Below, one piece after another: positions 54,823 to 64,000 of a stretch of DNA of 64,000 nt. Numbering within the stretch: position 1 is the first letter of the stretch; every line of letters starts with the position of its first letter. Both the position numbers and the translations under genes were made by a program. The notes below the pieces were generated by a model, which saw only the letters and a program-made list of their open reading frames with translations, ran no database searches and was not told the origin of the DNA. Source of the stretch: Vibrio ostreicida (GTDB lineage: Bacteria; Pseudomonadota; Gammaproteobacteria; Enterobacterales; Vibrionaceae); the NCBI RefSeq assembly GCF_013074385.2, contig NZ_JABEYA020000002.1, positions 507,368 to 571,367 on the forward strand, in the 5' to 3' direction.

Positions 54823-55581
54823 ATGTCTCAAGCCGTCTTTCACCTTGGTGTAACAGAAACTGATCTCGCTGGTGCGACGTTGGCCATTATTCCGGGTGAT
54901 CCAGCTCGCGTGCAGAAAATTGCTGAAGAAATGGAGAACCCAGTCTTTCTGGCCAGTCACCGCGAATATACGCTGTATCGTGCTGAGTTAAATGGCAAAC
55001 CTGTTGTGGTTTGTTCTACAGGGATTGGTGGGCCTTCGACGTCAATTGCGGTTGAAGAATTGGCACAACTGGGTGTTCGCACTTTCCTTCGAGTGGGGAC
55101 AACAGGGGCTATCCAGCCAAATGTGAACGTCGGAGATATGATTGTCTCGACAGGTTCGGTTCGTCTTGATGGCGCCAGTTTACACTTTGCTCCTATGGAG
55201 TTTCCTGCTGTGGCTGACTTTGATGTTGCCACTGCTATGAAAGCGGCCGTTGAAGAGTCGGGATCAAAGGTACATATGGGCGTGACTGCGTCCAGTGATA
55301 CTTTCTATCCGGGACAGGAGCGTTACGACACCTTCTCTGGTCGAGTGGTAAAGCGTTTTCAAGGTTCGATGAAAGAATGGCAGGACATGGGTGTTCTCAA
55401 TTTTGAGATGGAATCAGCAACCTTGCTGACTATGTGCGCAAGCTCAGGCCTTCGAGCTGGCTGTGTAGCTGGGGTTATCATCAATCGTACCCAAAAAGAA
55501 ACGCCAGACCATGCCACGCTAAAAGAAACAGAAGCACGCTCGATCAAAGTAGTGGTAGAAGCGGCACGCAAGATGGTTTAA
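54823..55581 (+). CDS. udp: Uridine phosphorylase
   Basis: The product (252 residues from the ATG at 54823, which has AAGGAG ahead) cleaves uridine to uracil and ribose-1-phosphate. The N-terminus [20 protein letters not shown] with [11 protein letters not shown] and the segment [20 protein letters not shown] are those of E. coli Udp (253 residues). [20 protein letters not shown] provides the ribose-binding glutamate. An upstream ATG would add ten residues and is not favoured. Confidence 0.96.
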   Translation: MSQAVFHLGVTETDLAGATLAIIPGDPARVQKIAEEMENPVFLASHREYTLYRAELNGKPVVVCSTGIGGPSTSIAVEELAQLGVRTFLRVGTTGAIQPNVNVGDMIVSTGSVRLDGASLHFAPMEFPAVADFDVATAMKAAVEESGSKVHMGVTASSDTFYPGQERYDTFSGRVVKRFQGSMKEWQDMGVLNFEMESATLLTMCASSGLRAGCVAGVIINRTQKETPDHATLKETEARSIKVVVEAARKMV

Positions 55582-55612
55582 CACCAAATATCAGCGTAGA
55601 TAGCATTATCAT

Positions 55613-55643
55613 CCCCTCCAGCGATTGCTGGAGGGGATTTTTT
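55613..55643. terminator. Strong terminator after udp
   Basis: CCCCTCCAGC pairs with GCTGGAGGGG around GATT (55613-55636), followed by ATTTTTTAT. The A/T flanks allow it to serve also the convergent gene that ends at 55642. Confidence 0.92.
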
Positions 55644-56457
55644 ATATTTGGTTGGCGGTGACTTGGGGTAGAGGAAGATAGAGGCTTTCCGTGACATCAG
55701 ATAATATCTGGTCATAAACCTGAGCAATGATTAACGATATATCTGTGGTCAGTTGGTAAAGCTGTTCCAGAGTCAGTTCTAGTTCTTTGCATGAATTGAT
55801 TTCGGTAAGAGTTAGCATAGCACCGGAGCATAATGGTGAAGCAATCGACATCGGACAAATAAGGGATAATTGATTGAGTTTTCGCCGAGTTTTATCACAG
55901 TAATATTTCACCATAAGCATCCCTTCCGGGTAATGTGAATCTTGGATGGACACTCTCAACTGCGTCAATGTTTCCATACAATCCAGTACTTGCTGCCAAT
56001 GGGTATGATAGTTGTCGCTGAGATCTTCTCGACCAGAGTCAATCAGCCAAGCAATCGCTACTTCGTCCATCAAGAACAAACAATGGCGTATTGTTTGCCC
56101 GTGTATCACTTGGCTTCTGGCGATAGAACGCTGTCGCCATTCAGTGTGAAGTCCCTTTAATTTGAGCAGCATGATCCGATACATGGGCTTGTTTTCAAAT
56201 GGGGACAAAGCAATGAGCTCGTTGGACTTTTCAACCATCAAATGGTAAATGGCGTTGAGCTCGTTGGGTTCGGGTTCATGAGTACCGGAGAGGGCGTAGT
56301 GCGTGATTGCCCTGTGTTGTCGGCTGAGCAGTAACACTTGCCGGAGCAAGATCAGAGTTTGATACTTTCTTTGTAGTGAAGAGGTTCGCTGCCTTGAAAC
56401 CTTATAGAGTATCGCCAATACGCCCGTGGATAGGGCAACTGAAATAAGAACAAGCAT
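55642..56457 (-). CDS. Conserved hypothetical membrane-anchored helical protein
   Basis: The 271-residue product has one N-terminal membrane segment (about residues 2-20) followed by an all-helical domain with conserved-looking RQHRAITHYALSGTHEPEPN and QTIRHCLFLMDEVAIAWL. The helical pattern recalls sensory helical-bundle domains such as NIT, but the resemblance is weak. A gene of unknown function lies at the same place between udp and metG in V. cholerae. AGGAG precedes the ATG. No function is assigned. Confidence 0.75.
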   Translation of the reverse strand: MLVLISVALSTGVLAILYKVSRQRTSSLQRKYQTLILLRQVLLLSRQHRAITHYALSGTHEPEPNELNAIYHLMVEKSNELIALSPFENKPMYRIMLLKLKGLHTEWRQRSIARSQVIHGQTIRHCLFLMDEVAIAWLIDSGREDLSDNYHTHWQQVLDCMETLTQLRVSIQDSHYPEGMLMVKYYCDKTRRKLNQLSLICPMSIASPLCSGAMLTLTEINSCKELELTLEQLYQLTTDISLIIAQVYDQILSDVTESLYLPLPQVTANQI

Positions 56458-56608
56458 AACACGCTCCTGGTTGTTGAGCTTTTGTTATGGTCTAAAGCAG
56501 AATGAATGCCGAAAATTAAATTGTTAAAATACAATTAGTTATGATTTATGCGTACTTGATTTTGTCTTCTGATAGTGCAATAACGCCCTAAAATAGATCA
56601 AAAGCTTT

Positions 56609-56638
56609 GGAGGCCACGTCGTTTAACGTGAGGCCTCC
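56609..56638 (-). terminator. Hairpin behind the MFS gene
   Basis: GGAGGCC-ACGT pairs with ACGT-GAGGCCTCC (56609-56638) with a one-base bulge. It lies 16 bases beyond the stop of the MFS gene on the - strand. The T-run after it is broken, so efficiency is uncertain. Confidence 0.6.
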
Positions 56639-56653
56639 TTATCCTCTTAAGCG

Positions 56654-57817
56654 CTAGGAAATTAAGGCACGCTTTTTAATGAGTACTATCGTGGCGAGTG
56701 CTGCGATGGCGGATAATCCCATGATAAGTGTGGTTTCATTGGGCTGGATTTGCGAGCTGAGTAAGCTGAGTAGGCTCCAGAAACCAATACAGATGCAGCC
56801 CTGTAACGCGGCAGCGTAACCCGAGTAATAGTCGGCGAATATCCTTAAAGAGCTGGCCATGGCGTTGATAAAAAACAACCCACAGAAAATCGCCATAAGG
56901 CAGAGATAAACACCAATATCCCATACTGACTGAGGGAGTATCCATTGTTTGATGACAAAACTCACGGCTAAAATGGCATTGGCCCACACGGAAAAAGAGA
57001 TAATACTGGCTTCAGAATAGAACTTTAATAAGACCAAATTGCTGATGGCGGCGACAGCATAAAAACCGCCCATGGCCAAGGCAAATAAGCCATATTCATA
57101 GGTAGAATAGTTGAAATCATTTTGAAAAATGTAAGGGGAGAGAAGATGCGCGATGACCATTTCCCCCCAAAACAAGGCCATTAGAACAGTCAATACTGTG
57201 AACTTTTTATTCTTTATCATACGCCTGAATATCACTAATCGGCGTTTTTTGTTTATCCGCTTTTTGTCTGCCGTGTGTTTGTTGAGCTTGAGTGTCAACA
57301 ATAAAATGACCACCTGATAGACAAACAAAATTTGGAATATATGTTGCCACGAGTATTGAGAGCTAATCGTGGCACCAATGTAAGGTGCAATGATGGGGGT
57401 GACCGAATAGAAAAACTCGAAACATAAAAAACCGTACGTCAGCTGTTTCCCTTTGTAATTATCCATCAAAACAGGAGTCGCTAATATGGAAGCACTTAAA
57501 CCTACGCCTTGGAGTGTACGGCCAATTAAGAAAGCCGTTGAGTGTTCTATATAAAGTATAATAGCGGTGCCAATCAAACTAATACATAAGCCTGCAATGA
57601 TGATATTTTTGCGACCCAGTTGTTCAGATAAAATACCGGCGACCAGTAAAAATGCTGCATTAGCCCCAAGGTACAAGATCAACGATGAATTAGCGGCGAG
57701 ATAACTCATGTTCAAAGCCTTTTGAATATCAGGGAGGGCGACTAAATAAATGTCAACGAAGACCTGATATGCAATACCTATCAAAACCGCAACAAGTAGG
57801 GGCATCATGCGTGTCAT
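56654..57817 (-). CDS. MFS exporter, Bcr/CflA type
   Basis: The 387-residue product has about twelve membrane segments. The motif SEQLGRKNIIIAGLCISLIG near residues 64-83 is the MFS loop 2-3 signature and GRTLQGVGLSASILATPVLM near 95-114 is typical of the drug-exporting Bcr/CflA group. It starts five bases after the oxygenase gene and is surely co-transcribed with it. The pair may make and export, or detoxify and export, one small molecule. The substrate is unknown. This gene is not expected at this place from V. cholerae gene order. Confidence 0.85.
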   Translation of the reverse strand: MTRMMPLLVAVLIGIAYQVFVDIYLVALPDIQKALNMSYLAANSSLILYLGANAAFLLVAGILSEQLGRKNIIIAGLCISLIGTAIILYIEHSTAFLIGRTLQGVGLSASILATPVLMDNYKGKQLTYGFLCFEFFYSVTPIIAPYIGATISSQYSWQHIFQILFVYQVVILLLTLKLNKHTADKKRINKKRRLVIFRRMIKNKKFTVLTVLMALFWGEMVIAHLLSPYIFQNDFNYSTYEYGLFALAMGGFYAVAAISNLVLLKFYSEASIISFSVWANAILAVSFVIKQWILPQSVWDIGVYLCLMAIFCGLFFINAMASSLRIFADYYSGYAAALQGCICIGFWSLLSLLSSQIQPNETTLIMGLSAIAALATIVLIKKRALIS

Positions 57818-57822
57818 AGTAA

Positions 57823-58671
57823 TTACTTTACCTTGAGTTCTTTATAGCGTTCTTGCAGAAAGCTATCGGCTGTATACTGATCAGAAAGTTTGCATTCATC
57901 GTTAGGGTGAACGCAGAACGCCAAAGAAATACGCTCTTCATTAAAGTTAGAAGGCTGTATAACTCGGTGATAGAAAGAAGGATAAAAATCCTTAGTACGC
58001 ATCGCCAGCATATCACCAGAGTTAATGACGATACTATTTGGAACATAAGGCACTGGCGTCCACTGCCCATCTCTAGTCTTGGCTTGCAATCCCGAACTAG
58101 AGACATTGGGGAGCAAGGTTATCAGGTTAATGTCCGCGTGTGATTCTGCTCGCTGAGCGCCAGATTTAGCGCTATCCGAGAAGTTATCCATCGGCGGATA
58201 ATAGTTCATTCGAAACAAGGTTTTTGGAGAGCCCTTTGCCATACTATCTAAAGGCTCATCGAGCTCTTCCTTTATTTCAGGGGGGAGATAGTCATTCAAC
58301 CAACCGAGTAATTTGGCGGATAAATCAAGTAGACGCTGTCTGATTTCATCACTTCTCTGCTGTTGCTCAGGAGGGCACGGCTTCCCTTCGTAATAATGAA
58401 AAATTTCTTTGAGGTCTTTTTTAGTAAAACCTTTCGCTGTTTCTGACACCGTTCGAGGAATAAACCCAGCAACCGTTTCTTTGTCATACAAAAACGCTTG
58501 CTTGGATTCTTCTGTCTGATAAAAAAAGTTTAACCAGTTTGAATATAAGCCTTCGATCTCTTCTTGTTCAATACCAGTGTTGGTCAATACAACGAAACCT
58601 GATTGGTGAAGTGCTTGGGTAAACTCTTCGGCTGTTCCGTCCTGTTCTTTTCCTATATCTATGATTTTCAT
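57823..58671 (-). CDS. 2-oxoglutarate/Fe(II) oxygenase, IPNS-like
   Basis: The 282-residue product belongs to the isopenicillin-N-synthase-like non-haem iron oxygenases. Iron ligands are seen in SHADINLITLLP (His and Asp, near residue 187) and in FYHRVIQPSNF (His, near 243), and the co-substrate arginine in ERISLAFCVHP. The N-terminal DIOX_N part contains ALHQSGFVVLTNTGIEQEEI. Members act in ethylene formation, antibiotic synthesis and other hydroxylations, so the reaction cannot be stated. AGGAGG lies ten bases before the ATG but sits in a hairpin stem. The MFS gene follows at five bases. Confidence 0.88.
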   Translation of the reverse strand: MKIIDIGKEQDGTAEEFTQALHQSGFVVLTNTGIEQEEIEGLYSNWLNFFYQTEESKQAFLYDKETVAGFIPRTVSETAKGFTKKDLKEIFHYYEGKPCPPEQQQRSDEIRQRLLDLSAKLLGWLNDYLPPEIKEELDEPLDSMAKGSPKTLFRMNYYPPMDNFSDSAKSGAQRAESHADINLITLLPNVSSSGLQAKTRDGQWTPVPYVPNSIVINSGDMLAMRTKDFYPSFYHRVIQPSNFNEERISLAFCVHPNDECKLSDQYTADSFLQERYKELKVK

Positions 58672-58715
58672 AGCATTCCGTCCTCCTTAAATTAAAATTA
58701 GGAGGCGAATGCTAT
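58670..58715 (-). promoter_or_regulatory. Leader hairpin hiding the ribosome site of the oxygenase
   Basis: On the - strand mRNA, AUAGCAUUC-G-CCUCCU (58715 to 58700) can pair with AGGAGG-ACG-GAAUGCUAU (58687 to 58670). The stem has nine plus six pairs, a small internal loop (1x3), and a 12-base AU-rich terminal loop. The paired strand includes the whole AGGAGG ribosome site and the first two bases of the start codon. Folding would block translation. It could be a riboswitch, an RNA thermometer or a protein-controlled leader. Confidence 0.7.
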
Positions 58716-58720
58716 CATAT

Positions 58721-58753
58721 AGTTGCATATAAATTACAGCACTTAATGCAACT
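58721..58753. promoter_or_regulatory. Inverted repeat, possible operator of the oxygenase operon
   Basis: AGTTGCAT (58721-58728) and ATGCAACT (58746-58753) are perfect 8-base inverted halves 17 bases apart. The pair lies 50-82 bases upstream of the oxygenase start, in the promoter zone. The spacing suits a dimeric or tetrameric repressor. No regulator gene is adjacent. Confidence 0.5.
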
Positions 58754-59375
58754 TGGCTCATATTTTTTAATAATCTCGATATTATCATGGACAAAAACAA
58801 ATAAGGTGAATGAGCCACTGTGGGTCCACCACTCTCTTAATCCGGAAAAGCGAGGATACAATATATCTAGAAACGGGTTAAAAGCGTCAATTTCATTTCC
58901 TTGAACGTGTTGTGCTTTAATTTTCAGGCTGCAATAGGATTAAAACAATATAAATTTTCTATTAGTGGATGGTGTTCTATATTTCTTGTGTAATAAGAGA
59001 ATTACGGTAATAGAATGCATACTTCCCCGAATAGAGGTGCGTGTCTGTATTTTTTCAATCTGCCTGACGTGGCCATCAAAACAGGCATCAATATCTGCGG
59101 ACGTTTTCCAGCGATGGGATTGGGCCTGCAGGTTTTGGGTGGGCTGAACTTGGAAAACGAGGTTCACTTTTCTATCAATCCATCTTGGTGTCGATGTCTA
59201 ATGAGTGAAATTATCGGTGAGGTCGATGCAATACTGTGCTTGATCAATCTTAAAGCTAACAGAGCTTCGACGAGAATAGATTTTACTTGGTATCAATACG
59301 TTAAAACGGTCTTTAATTGATGAGTTAGGCGCCATGCTCTCCATAAATAAAGCGCGATACACTTTTCGCTCGACC
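58754..59375. other. Gene-free stretch between the oxygenase operon and metG
   Basis: About 620 bases hold no gene that I can support. The longest open frame (59015-59320, + strand, 101 codons) lacks a good ribosome site and shows no family features. The first half is AT-rich. Together with the oxygenase-MFS pair this stretch interrupts the conserved order between udp and metG, so it may be a remnant of the insertion. Confidence 0.5.
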
Positions 59376-59405
59376 AATAAAAAGCCCTACTTTAGTGAGT
59401 AGGGC
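59376..59405 (-). terminator. Intrinsic terminator of metG
   Basis: On the - strand GCCCTACT pairs with AGTAGGGC around six bases (59384-59405) and is followed by TTTTTATT. It stands 23 bases after the metG stop. Confidence 0.92.
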
Positions 59406-59428
59406 AATGTTCGATATGACCAATAGAG

Positions 59429-61495
59429 TTACATGACACGCATGCCAGGCTGAGCGCCTTCGTGCGGTTCAAGGATCCAAAGATCGCTACCACCTGGGCC
59501 AGCGGCTAGAATCATGCCTTCTGACATACCAAACTTCATCTTACGGGGTTTTAGGTTAGCGACCATGACGGTCAACTTCCCTTCTAACTCTTCAGGTTTG
59601 TACGCAGACTTTATCCCAGAGAAAACTTGTCGAATTTCACCTCCGATATCGAGTTGAAATTTGAGGAGCTTATTGGCTTTTGGTACGGATTCACAAGAAA
59701 TAATGCGAGCGATACGCATATCAACCTGAGCAAAAGTATCGAACTCTATCTCTTCAGATATGGGATCCTTGCTTAGCTCAGTGTCATGTGACTCGGTTTC
59801 TTGGGTTTGTTTGGCGGCTGCTTCCAACGCTGCGTCTTGTTTTGATGCTTCAACCATCGCCTCGACTTTTTTCGGGTCGATGCGGTTAAATAACGCTTTA
59901 AACTTGGTGATCTCGTGATTAGTGAGCGGCTCAGCGATACTTTCCCAGGTGAGCTCCTCATTTAAGAAGGCTTCAGTGCGCGAAGCCAGAGCGGGCATGA
60001 CCGGTTTTAAGTAGGTCATTAGAACGCGGAACAGGTTGATCCCCACAGAGCAAATGTTCTGAAGTTCAAGATCTTGGTTTTCTTCTTTTGCCACAACCCA
60101 AGGTGCTTTTTCATCGACATACTGATTTGCTTTATCAGCCAAAGCGGTGATTTCTCGGATAGCACGGCTAAATTCACGAGCTTCATACAGCTCAGCGATT
60201 CGTTGTGAAGCGGAAATAAACTCGTTGTAAAGCTCTGGTTCAGCAAATTGTTCTGAGAGTTTCCCATTAAAACGCTTGGTAATGAAGCCCGCATTTCGAG
60301 AAGCCAGATTGACAATTTTATTGACGACATCCGCATTGACGCGTTGGGTTAAATCGTCAAGATTTAGGTCGAGATCGTCAATTCGGCTATTGAGCTTTGC
60401 AGCGTAATAATAACGCAGACACTCTGGGTCCAAATGTTCAAGGTAAGTGCTCGCTTTCACGAAAGTACCTTTAGATTTAGACATCTTAGCTCCGTTAACC
60501 GTGACATAACCGTGAACAAAGACATTGTTAGGTTTACGGAATCCGGAACCTTCAAGCATGGCTGGCCAGAAAAGACTGTGGAAATAAACGATGTCTTTGC
60601 CGATAAAGTGATAAAGCTCTGCGGTACTGTCTTTTTTCCAGTACTCATTGAAGTCTAAATCGTCACGGTTATCACATAGATTTTTGAACGACCCCATATA
60701 ACCAATAGGGGCGTCTAACCAAACATAAAAGAACTTGTCTTTCTCACCCGGTATTTCGAAACCAAAGTAGGGTGCATCGCGGGAAATGTCCCATTGCTGA
60801 AGACCGGACTCGAACCATTCTTGCATCTTGTTCGCCGTTTCTGTTTGTAGCGATCCGGAACGCGTCCAAGCCTGAAGCATGCTTTCAAATTGTGGGAGAT
60901 CAAAGAAGAAATGTTCAGAATCTTTCATCACAGGGGTGGCCCCTGAAACAGCGGATTTAGGCTCAATTAATTCGGTTGGGCTGTACGTTTCGCCACAATT
61001 GTCGCAGTTGTCACCATATTGGTCCTCCGATTTGCACTTGGGGCATGTCCCTTTAACAAAACGGTCCGGAAGGAACATTTCTTTTTCAGGGTCAAACAAC
61101 TGAGAAATCGTGCGGCTGGAGATAAAACCATTTTTCTTTAGTTCAAGATAAATATGTGATGCCAGTTCACGGTTTTCTTGAGAATGCGTGCTGTGGTAGT
61201 TGTCAAAGCTAATATCAAAGCCAGCAAAATCTTTCTGGTGCTCTTCATTGACGGCGGCAATCATTTCTTCTGGCGTTATACCCATCTGTTGCGCTTTAAG
61301 CATGATCGGCGTGCCGTGAGCATCGTCAGCACAAATGAAGTTTACAGTGTTGCCGCGCAAGCGTTGGTAACGAACCCAAATATCGGCTTGGATATGCTCA
61401 AGCATATGGCCTAAATGGATCGAACCGTTAGCGTACGGAAGGGCACAAGTTACCAGCAGTTTTCTTGGGTCAAGGTTTCTTGGATCGTTTGCCAT
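59429..61495 (-). CDS. metG: Methionyl-tRNA synthetase
   Basis: The 688-residue product charges tRNA-Met. The class I HIGH motif is present as SIHLGHML near residue 25, the zinc-binding knuckles as [17 protein letters not shown] near 145-161, and KMSKS in [13 protein letters not shown] near 335. A C-terminal EMAP/Trbp-like domain ([20 protein letters not shown] onward) is the tRNA-binding dimer module. Length is close to E. coli MetG (677). The divergent neighbour is mrp. Confidence 0.97.
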   Translation of the reverse strand: MANDPRNLDPRKLLVTCALPYANGSIHLGHMLEHIQADIWVRYQRLRGNTVNFICADDAHGTPIMLKAQQMGITPEEMIAAVNEEHQKDFAGFDISFDNYHSTHSQENRELASHIYLELKKNGFISSRTISQLFDPEKEMFLPDRFVKGTCPKCKSEDQYGDNCDNCGETYSPTELIEPKSAVSGATPVMKDSEHFFFDLPQFESMLQAWTRSGSLQTETANKMQEWFESGLQQWDISRDAPYFGFEIPGEKDKFFYVWLDAPIGYMGSFKNLCDNRDDLDFNEYWKKDSTAELYHFIGKDIVYFHSLFWPAMLEGSGFRKPNNVFVHGYVTVNGAKMSKSKGTFVKASTYLEHLDPECLRYYYAAKLNSRIDDLDLNLDDLTQRVNADVVNKIVNLASRNAGFITKRFNGKLSEQFAEPELYNEFISASQRIAELYEAREFSRAIREITALADKANQYVDEKAPWVVAKEENQDLELQNICSVGINLFRVLMTYLKPVMPALASRTEAFLNEELTWESIAEPLTNHEITKFKALFNRIDPKKVEAMVEASKQDAALEAAAKQTQETESHDTELSKDPISEEIEFDTFAQVDMRIARIISCESVPKANKLLKFQLDIGGEIRQVFSGIKSAYKPEELEGKLTVMVANLKPRKMKFGMSEGMILAAGPGGSDLWILEPHEGAQPGMRVM

Positions 61496-61652
61496 ACTTA
61501 AATATTCGCTTATGTTGATAGGTATAGAAAATAGACGCTAATACTACCTTATCCCTCAAGCGACTCCAAGATCTCGCCGAGGGAATAACTTAGTTTTTTC
61601 AGGGTTTAGTCTGATGCCACTCGTGTTAGGATTGGTACAAAAAGGAGGGTCT

Positions 61653-62723
61653 ATGCGTCAATTGACTTCAAAGAAAGATTTTTGTTCATGGCTAAACCAG
61701 TTTCAACATCCCAGCCTGATCTCGGATTGGGCTTCTGTGGCCAACATTGTCTCGGTCAACTCGAAGCAGCTGAGTATTTCGATTCCGTTTGCTTCTCAGT
61801 CTCTTGCCAGTGAATTGTCAAATTGGATCACAGTCCGTCAAGGTGAGTCAGTGGCGTCATTTGACTTTAATATTGAAGTCGCCCCTAAGGCGTTGCAAAC
61901 TCACTTAGGCCATGAAGTGAAAGGGGTTAAAAATATTATCGCCATCACTTCGGCAAAAGGTGGAGTGGGTAAATCGACCACCTCGGTCAATCTGGCTCTA
62001 GCACTGTCCCAGTCTGATGCTAAGGTTGGCTTACTTGATGCCGATATTTATGGCCCTTCGGTGCCTATGATGCTCAGTCAAGAAGACGCCAAACCAGAGG
62101 TTCGTGATGATAAATGGATGACGCCGATATCTGCTTATGGTATTTACACTCATTCGATCGGTTATTTGGTATCGAAAGAGGAGGCGGCCATATGGCGTGG
62201 GCCGATGGCCTCAAAGGCACTGGCGCAGCTACTCAACGAAACCGAGTGGCCCGATTTAGATTACTTGGTGATTGATATGCCGCCAGGAACGGGCGATATT
62301 CAATTGACATTGGCTCAACAAATCCCAGTCACCGGAGCCGTTATTGTTACCACGCCTCAAGATCTCGCCTTATCTGATGCGCGCAAAGGTGCCGCGATGT
62401 TTGAAAAGGTGCAGGTTCCCGTCGTCGGCCTAGTAGAGAATATGAGTTACCACATTTGTAGCCATTGTGGAGAAAGAGAAGACCTATTTGGTTCAGGAGG
62501 TGCTGAACAAATGTCACGGGATTGTGGTCTTGACTTGTTGGCACAAATCCCCTTGCATATATCAATGCGTCAAGATATTGATAATGGCTGTCCTACTGTG
62601 GCCGCCCGGCCAACATCAGAGCATGCCGCTTACTACCATCGGTTGGCGGAATCAGTATGCTCTCGAATGTATTGGCATGGGATCGAAAAGCCCCAATCCA
62701 TTCAGTTTAAAATGGTTGAATAG
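61653..62723 (+). CDS. mrp: Fe-S cluster carrier ATPase Mrp (ApbC)
   Basis: From the ATG at 61653, which has AGGAGGG directly before it, the product is 356 residues; an ATG 39 bases upstream lacks a ribosome site. The deviant Walker A ITSAKGGVGKSTTSVNLAL lies near residue 97 and the C-terminal CxxC in HICSHCGERED holds the cluster. Mrp/NBP35-type ATPases load Fe-S clusters on target proteins. The metG-mrp divergent pair is conserved in gamma-proteobacteria. Confidence 0.95.
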   Translation: MRQLTSKKDFCSWLNQFQHPSLISDWASVANIVSVNSKQLSISIPFASQSLASELSNWITVRQGESVASFDFNIEVAPKALQTHLGHEVKGVKNIIAITSAKGGVGKSTTSVNLALALSQSDAKVGLLDADIYGPSVPMMLSQEDAKPEVRDDKWMTPISAYGIYTHSIGYLVSKEEAAIWRGPMASKALAQLLNETEWPDLDYLVIDMPPGTGDIQLTLAQQIPVTGAVIVTTPQDLALSDARKGAAMFEKVQVPVVGLVENMSYHICSHCGEREDLFGSGGAEQMSRDCGLDLLAQIPLHISMRQDIDNGCPTVAARPTSEHAAYYHRLAESVCSRMYWHGIEKPQSIQFKMVE

Positions 62724-62969
62724 CGCGATAGTGGCAAGAAGAGTGTGCGCTTTTTGAGTGCTTGTTCATTGTGCCGCTTTTGTTAATCGTTTGCGCTACT
62801 GTTATTTATTCCAATTATCTGTTTGTCCCTATTCCTGACTAGTAAGTCTGTCCTGAAGCCCTTATAATCAGGCGGTTTATCTAATACATACTGATACTAG
62901 CGAGGCGTTGTATGGCGCAATGCTAGTATTGGAATATGACACCAATTCAAATCATCGGGTGCAAGAATA

Positions 62970-63611
62970 ATGTCTGATATTAATCAATGCGTCATCGTCG
63001 GTATTGCTGGCGCGTCGGCTTCTGGAAAAAGTTTAATCGCCAGCACTATCTACAATGAGCTTCGTGAGAAAGTGGGCGATCATCAAATTGGTGTGATTAC
63101 GGAAGATTGCTACTACAACGACCAAAGCCAGCTGAGTATGGAAGAGCGCGTAAAAACCAACTACGATCACCCGAACGCGCTGGACCATGATCTCCTATGC
63201 GAGCATCTACAATCATTAACTCGTGGTGAAGCGGTAGAAGTCCCTGAATATAGCTATACAGAGCATACTCGAACCGATAACACGACGACTATGACCCCTA
63301 AAAAAGTGATTATTCTTGAAGGTATTTTACTTTTGACTGATCCTCGTCTGCGTGATTTGATGCATGCGACGGTCTTTATGGATACACCATTAGATATCTG
63401 TCTTTTACGCCGAGTGAAGCGCGACGTAGAAGAGCGCCAACGTACGATGGAATCTGTGCTTAAACAGTATCAGGAAACGGTCCGTCCAATGTTCATGCAA
63501 TTTATTGAACCGTCAAAGCAATACGCCGATATTATTGTGCCACGCGGGGGTAAAAACCGTATCGCGATCGATGTATTGAAAGCGCACATTGCAAAACTTT
63601 TGAAAGCTTAA
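62970..63611 (+). CDS. udk: Uridine kinase
   Basis: The 213-residue product phosphorylates uridine and cytidine in pyrimidine salvage. The P-loop is [15 protein letters not shown] near residues 11-25; [20 protein letters not shown] (46-65) and [11 protein letters not shown] are the substrate-binding parts. Length equals E. coli Udk (213). With udp nearby the region carries both phosphorolysis and rescue of uridine, though in separate transcripts. Confidence 0.97.
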   Translation: MSDINQCVIVGIAGASASGKSLIASTIYNELREKVGDHQIGVITEDCYYNDQSQLSMEERVKTNYDHPNALDHDLLCEHLQSLTRGEAVEVPEYSYTEHTRTDNTTTMTPKKVIILEGILLLTDPRLRDLMHATVFMDTPLDICLLRRVKRDVEERQRTMESVLKQYQETVRPMFMQFIEPSKQYADIIVPRGGKNRIAIDVLKAHIAKLLKA

Positions 63612-63649
63612 GCATTTGTTGCGCTCCGGCGCTTTATTTTTTATGTGAG

Positions 63650-63672
63650 AAGTGGCACTTTATGTGCCACTT
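63650..63672 (+). terminator. Terminator after udk
   Basis: AAGTGGCAC (63650-63658) pairs with GTGCCACTT (63664-63672) around TTTAT, followed by TGTTTATG. A smaller GCGC/GCGC hairpin with a T-rich tail lies just before it at 63621-63640. Confidence 0.75.
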
Positions 63673-63763
63673 TGTTTATGTACCTGACGCCATGTGTTGT
63701 TTCATCGGTTGTTTGAGTACTTGTCTGTCACCATCTGGCCATTCCATAACAAGGACGACGCTG

Positions 63764-64000
63764 ATGAAGAAATTGTTCCTATTTATTGCCATTCCCATCG
63801 TGATCATTATTGGTGCACTGCTCGCACTGGTATTCTTGGTCAACCCAAACCAGTTTAAACCTTTGATTGTCGAGCAAGCGCAAAAACAGACCGGGCTTGA
63901 TTTGGTTATTGAAGGAGACATTGCTTGGCAATTTTTCCCGTCGGTTGGTTTTGAACTTGGTAAAACGGAGCTGCGCAATCCTGAGGGGTTCAGTCAATCA
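63764..64000 (+). CDS. asmA: AsmA-family protein, N-terminal part
   Basis: The gene runs out of the window after 79 codons. The product begins MKKLFLFIAIPIVIIIGALL, one membrane anchor, and continues NQFKPLIVEQAQKQTGLDL, then IEGDIAWQFFPSVGFELGKT, the start of the AsmA domain. AsmA-like proteins span the periplasm and are linked to outer-membrane lipid transport. udk-asmA adjacency agrees with V. cholerae and E. coli. The ATG was chosen from the membrane anchor. Confidence 0.9.
   Translation, partial: MKKLFLFIAIPIVIIIGALLALVFLVNPNQFKPLIVEQAQKQTGLDLVIEGDIAWQFFPSVGFELGKTELRNPEGFSQS

Noticed and set aside
59015..59320. 101-codon open frame before metG
   Set aside because: No good ribosome site, no recognisable domain and an irregular composition. 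It is probably chance in a gene-free stretch.
1..64000. CRISPR arrays, insertion sequences, prophage genes or integron attC sites
   Set aside because: None was seen: no transposase, integrase or phage structural gene, and no regularly spaced repeats.

Overview
The window is chromosomal DNA of a marine member of the Vibrionaceae, most likely Vibrio or a close relative. The evidence is the order uvrB-luxO-luxU-ybhK-moaABCDE and, further right, zntA-udp-hypothetical-metG-mrp-udk-asmA, which matches the arrangement known from Vibrio cholerae. It also carries a complete ectABC-ask ectoine operon and a lateral flagellar gene set of the V. parahaemolyticus laf type. No insertion sequence, prophage, integron or CRISPR array was seen. 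Species cannot be named from the sequence alone.

Positions 1-33,850 hold a lateral (swarming) flagellum locus in one block. flgE (partial) to flgL and a lafW-like gene run on the + strand. lafA to lafU, a degenerate EAL-domain gene and fliMNPQR-flhBA run on the - strand. motY, lafK and fliEFGHIJ run on the + strand again. Just behind fliJ lie a receiver/TPR protein, an M23 peptidase and a bactofilin. The two last genes overlap by 115 bases. FlgJ lacks its muramidase domain and FliM lacks the usual CheY-binding N-terminus. A clean sigma-54 promoter stands before lafB, consistent with control by LafK.

Positions 33,900-41,440 are accessory genes. They comprise a solute-binding protein, a 500-base gene-free stretch rich in hairpins, an overlapping pair resembling the VtrA/VtrC (ToxR/ToxS-like) co-component regulators, a small outer-membrane barrel, the ectoine operon with its dedicated aspartokinase, and a tRNA-Asn gene.

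Positions 41,440-64,000 are mostly conserved Vibrio core: uvrB with a LexA box and DnaA boxes, the quorum-sensing phosphorelay luxO-luxU, molybdenum cofactor synthesis followed by an NrtS-like nitrate/nitrite transporter, a CBS protein, a MATE pump, zntA behind a ZntR-type promoter, udp behind CRP/CytR-like sites, metG, mrp, udk and the start of an asmA-family gene. Inserted between the hypothetical gene after udp and metG is a two-gene cassette, a 2-oxoglutarate/Fe(II) oxygenase and an MFS exporter. Its mRNA leader can fold into a hairpin that buries the ribosome binding site and start codon.

The best candidates for something new are that cassette and its leader, the M23-bactofilin-receiver/TPR group beside a lateral flagellum whose FlgJ has no muramidase, the VtrA/VtrC-like pair, and the degenerate EAL protein embedded in the export operon.
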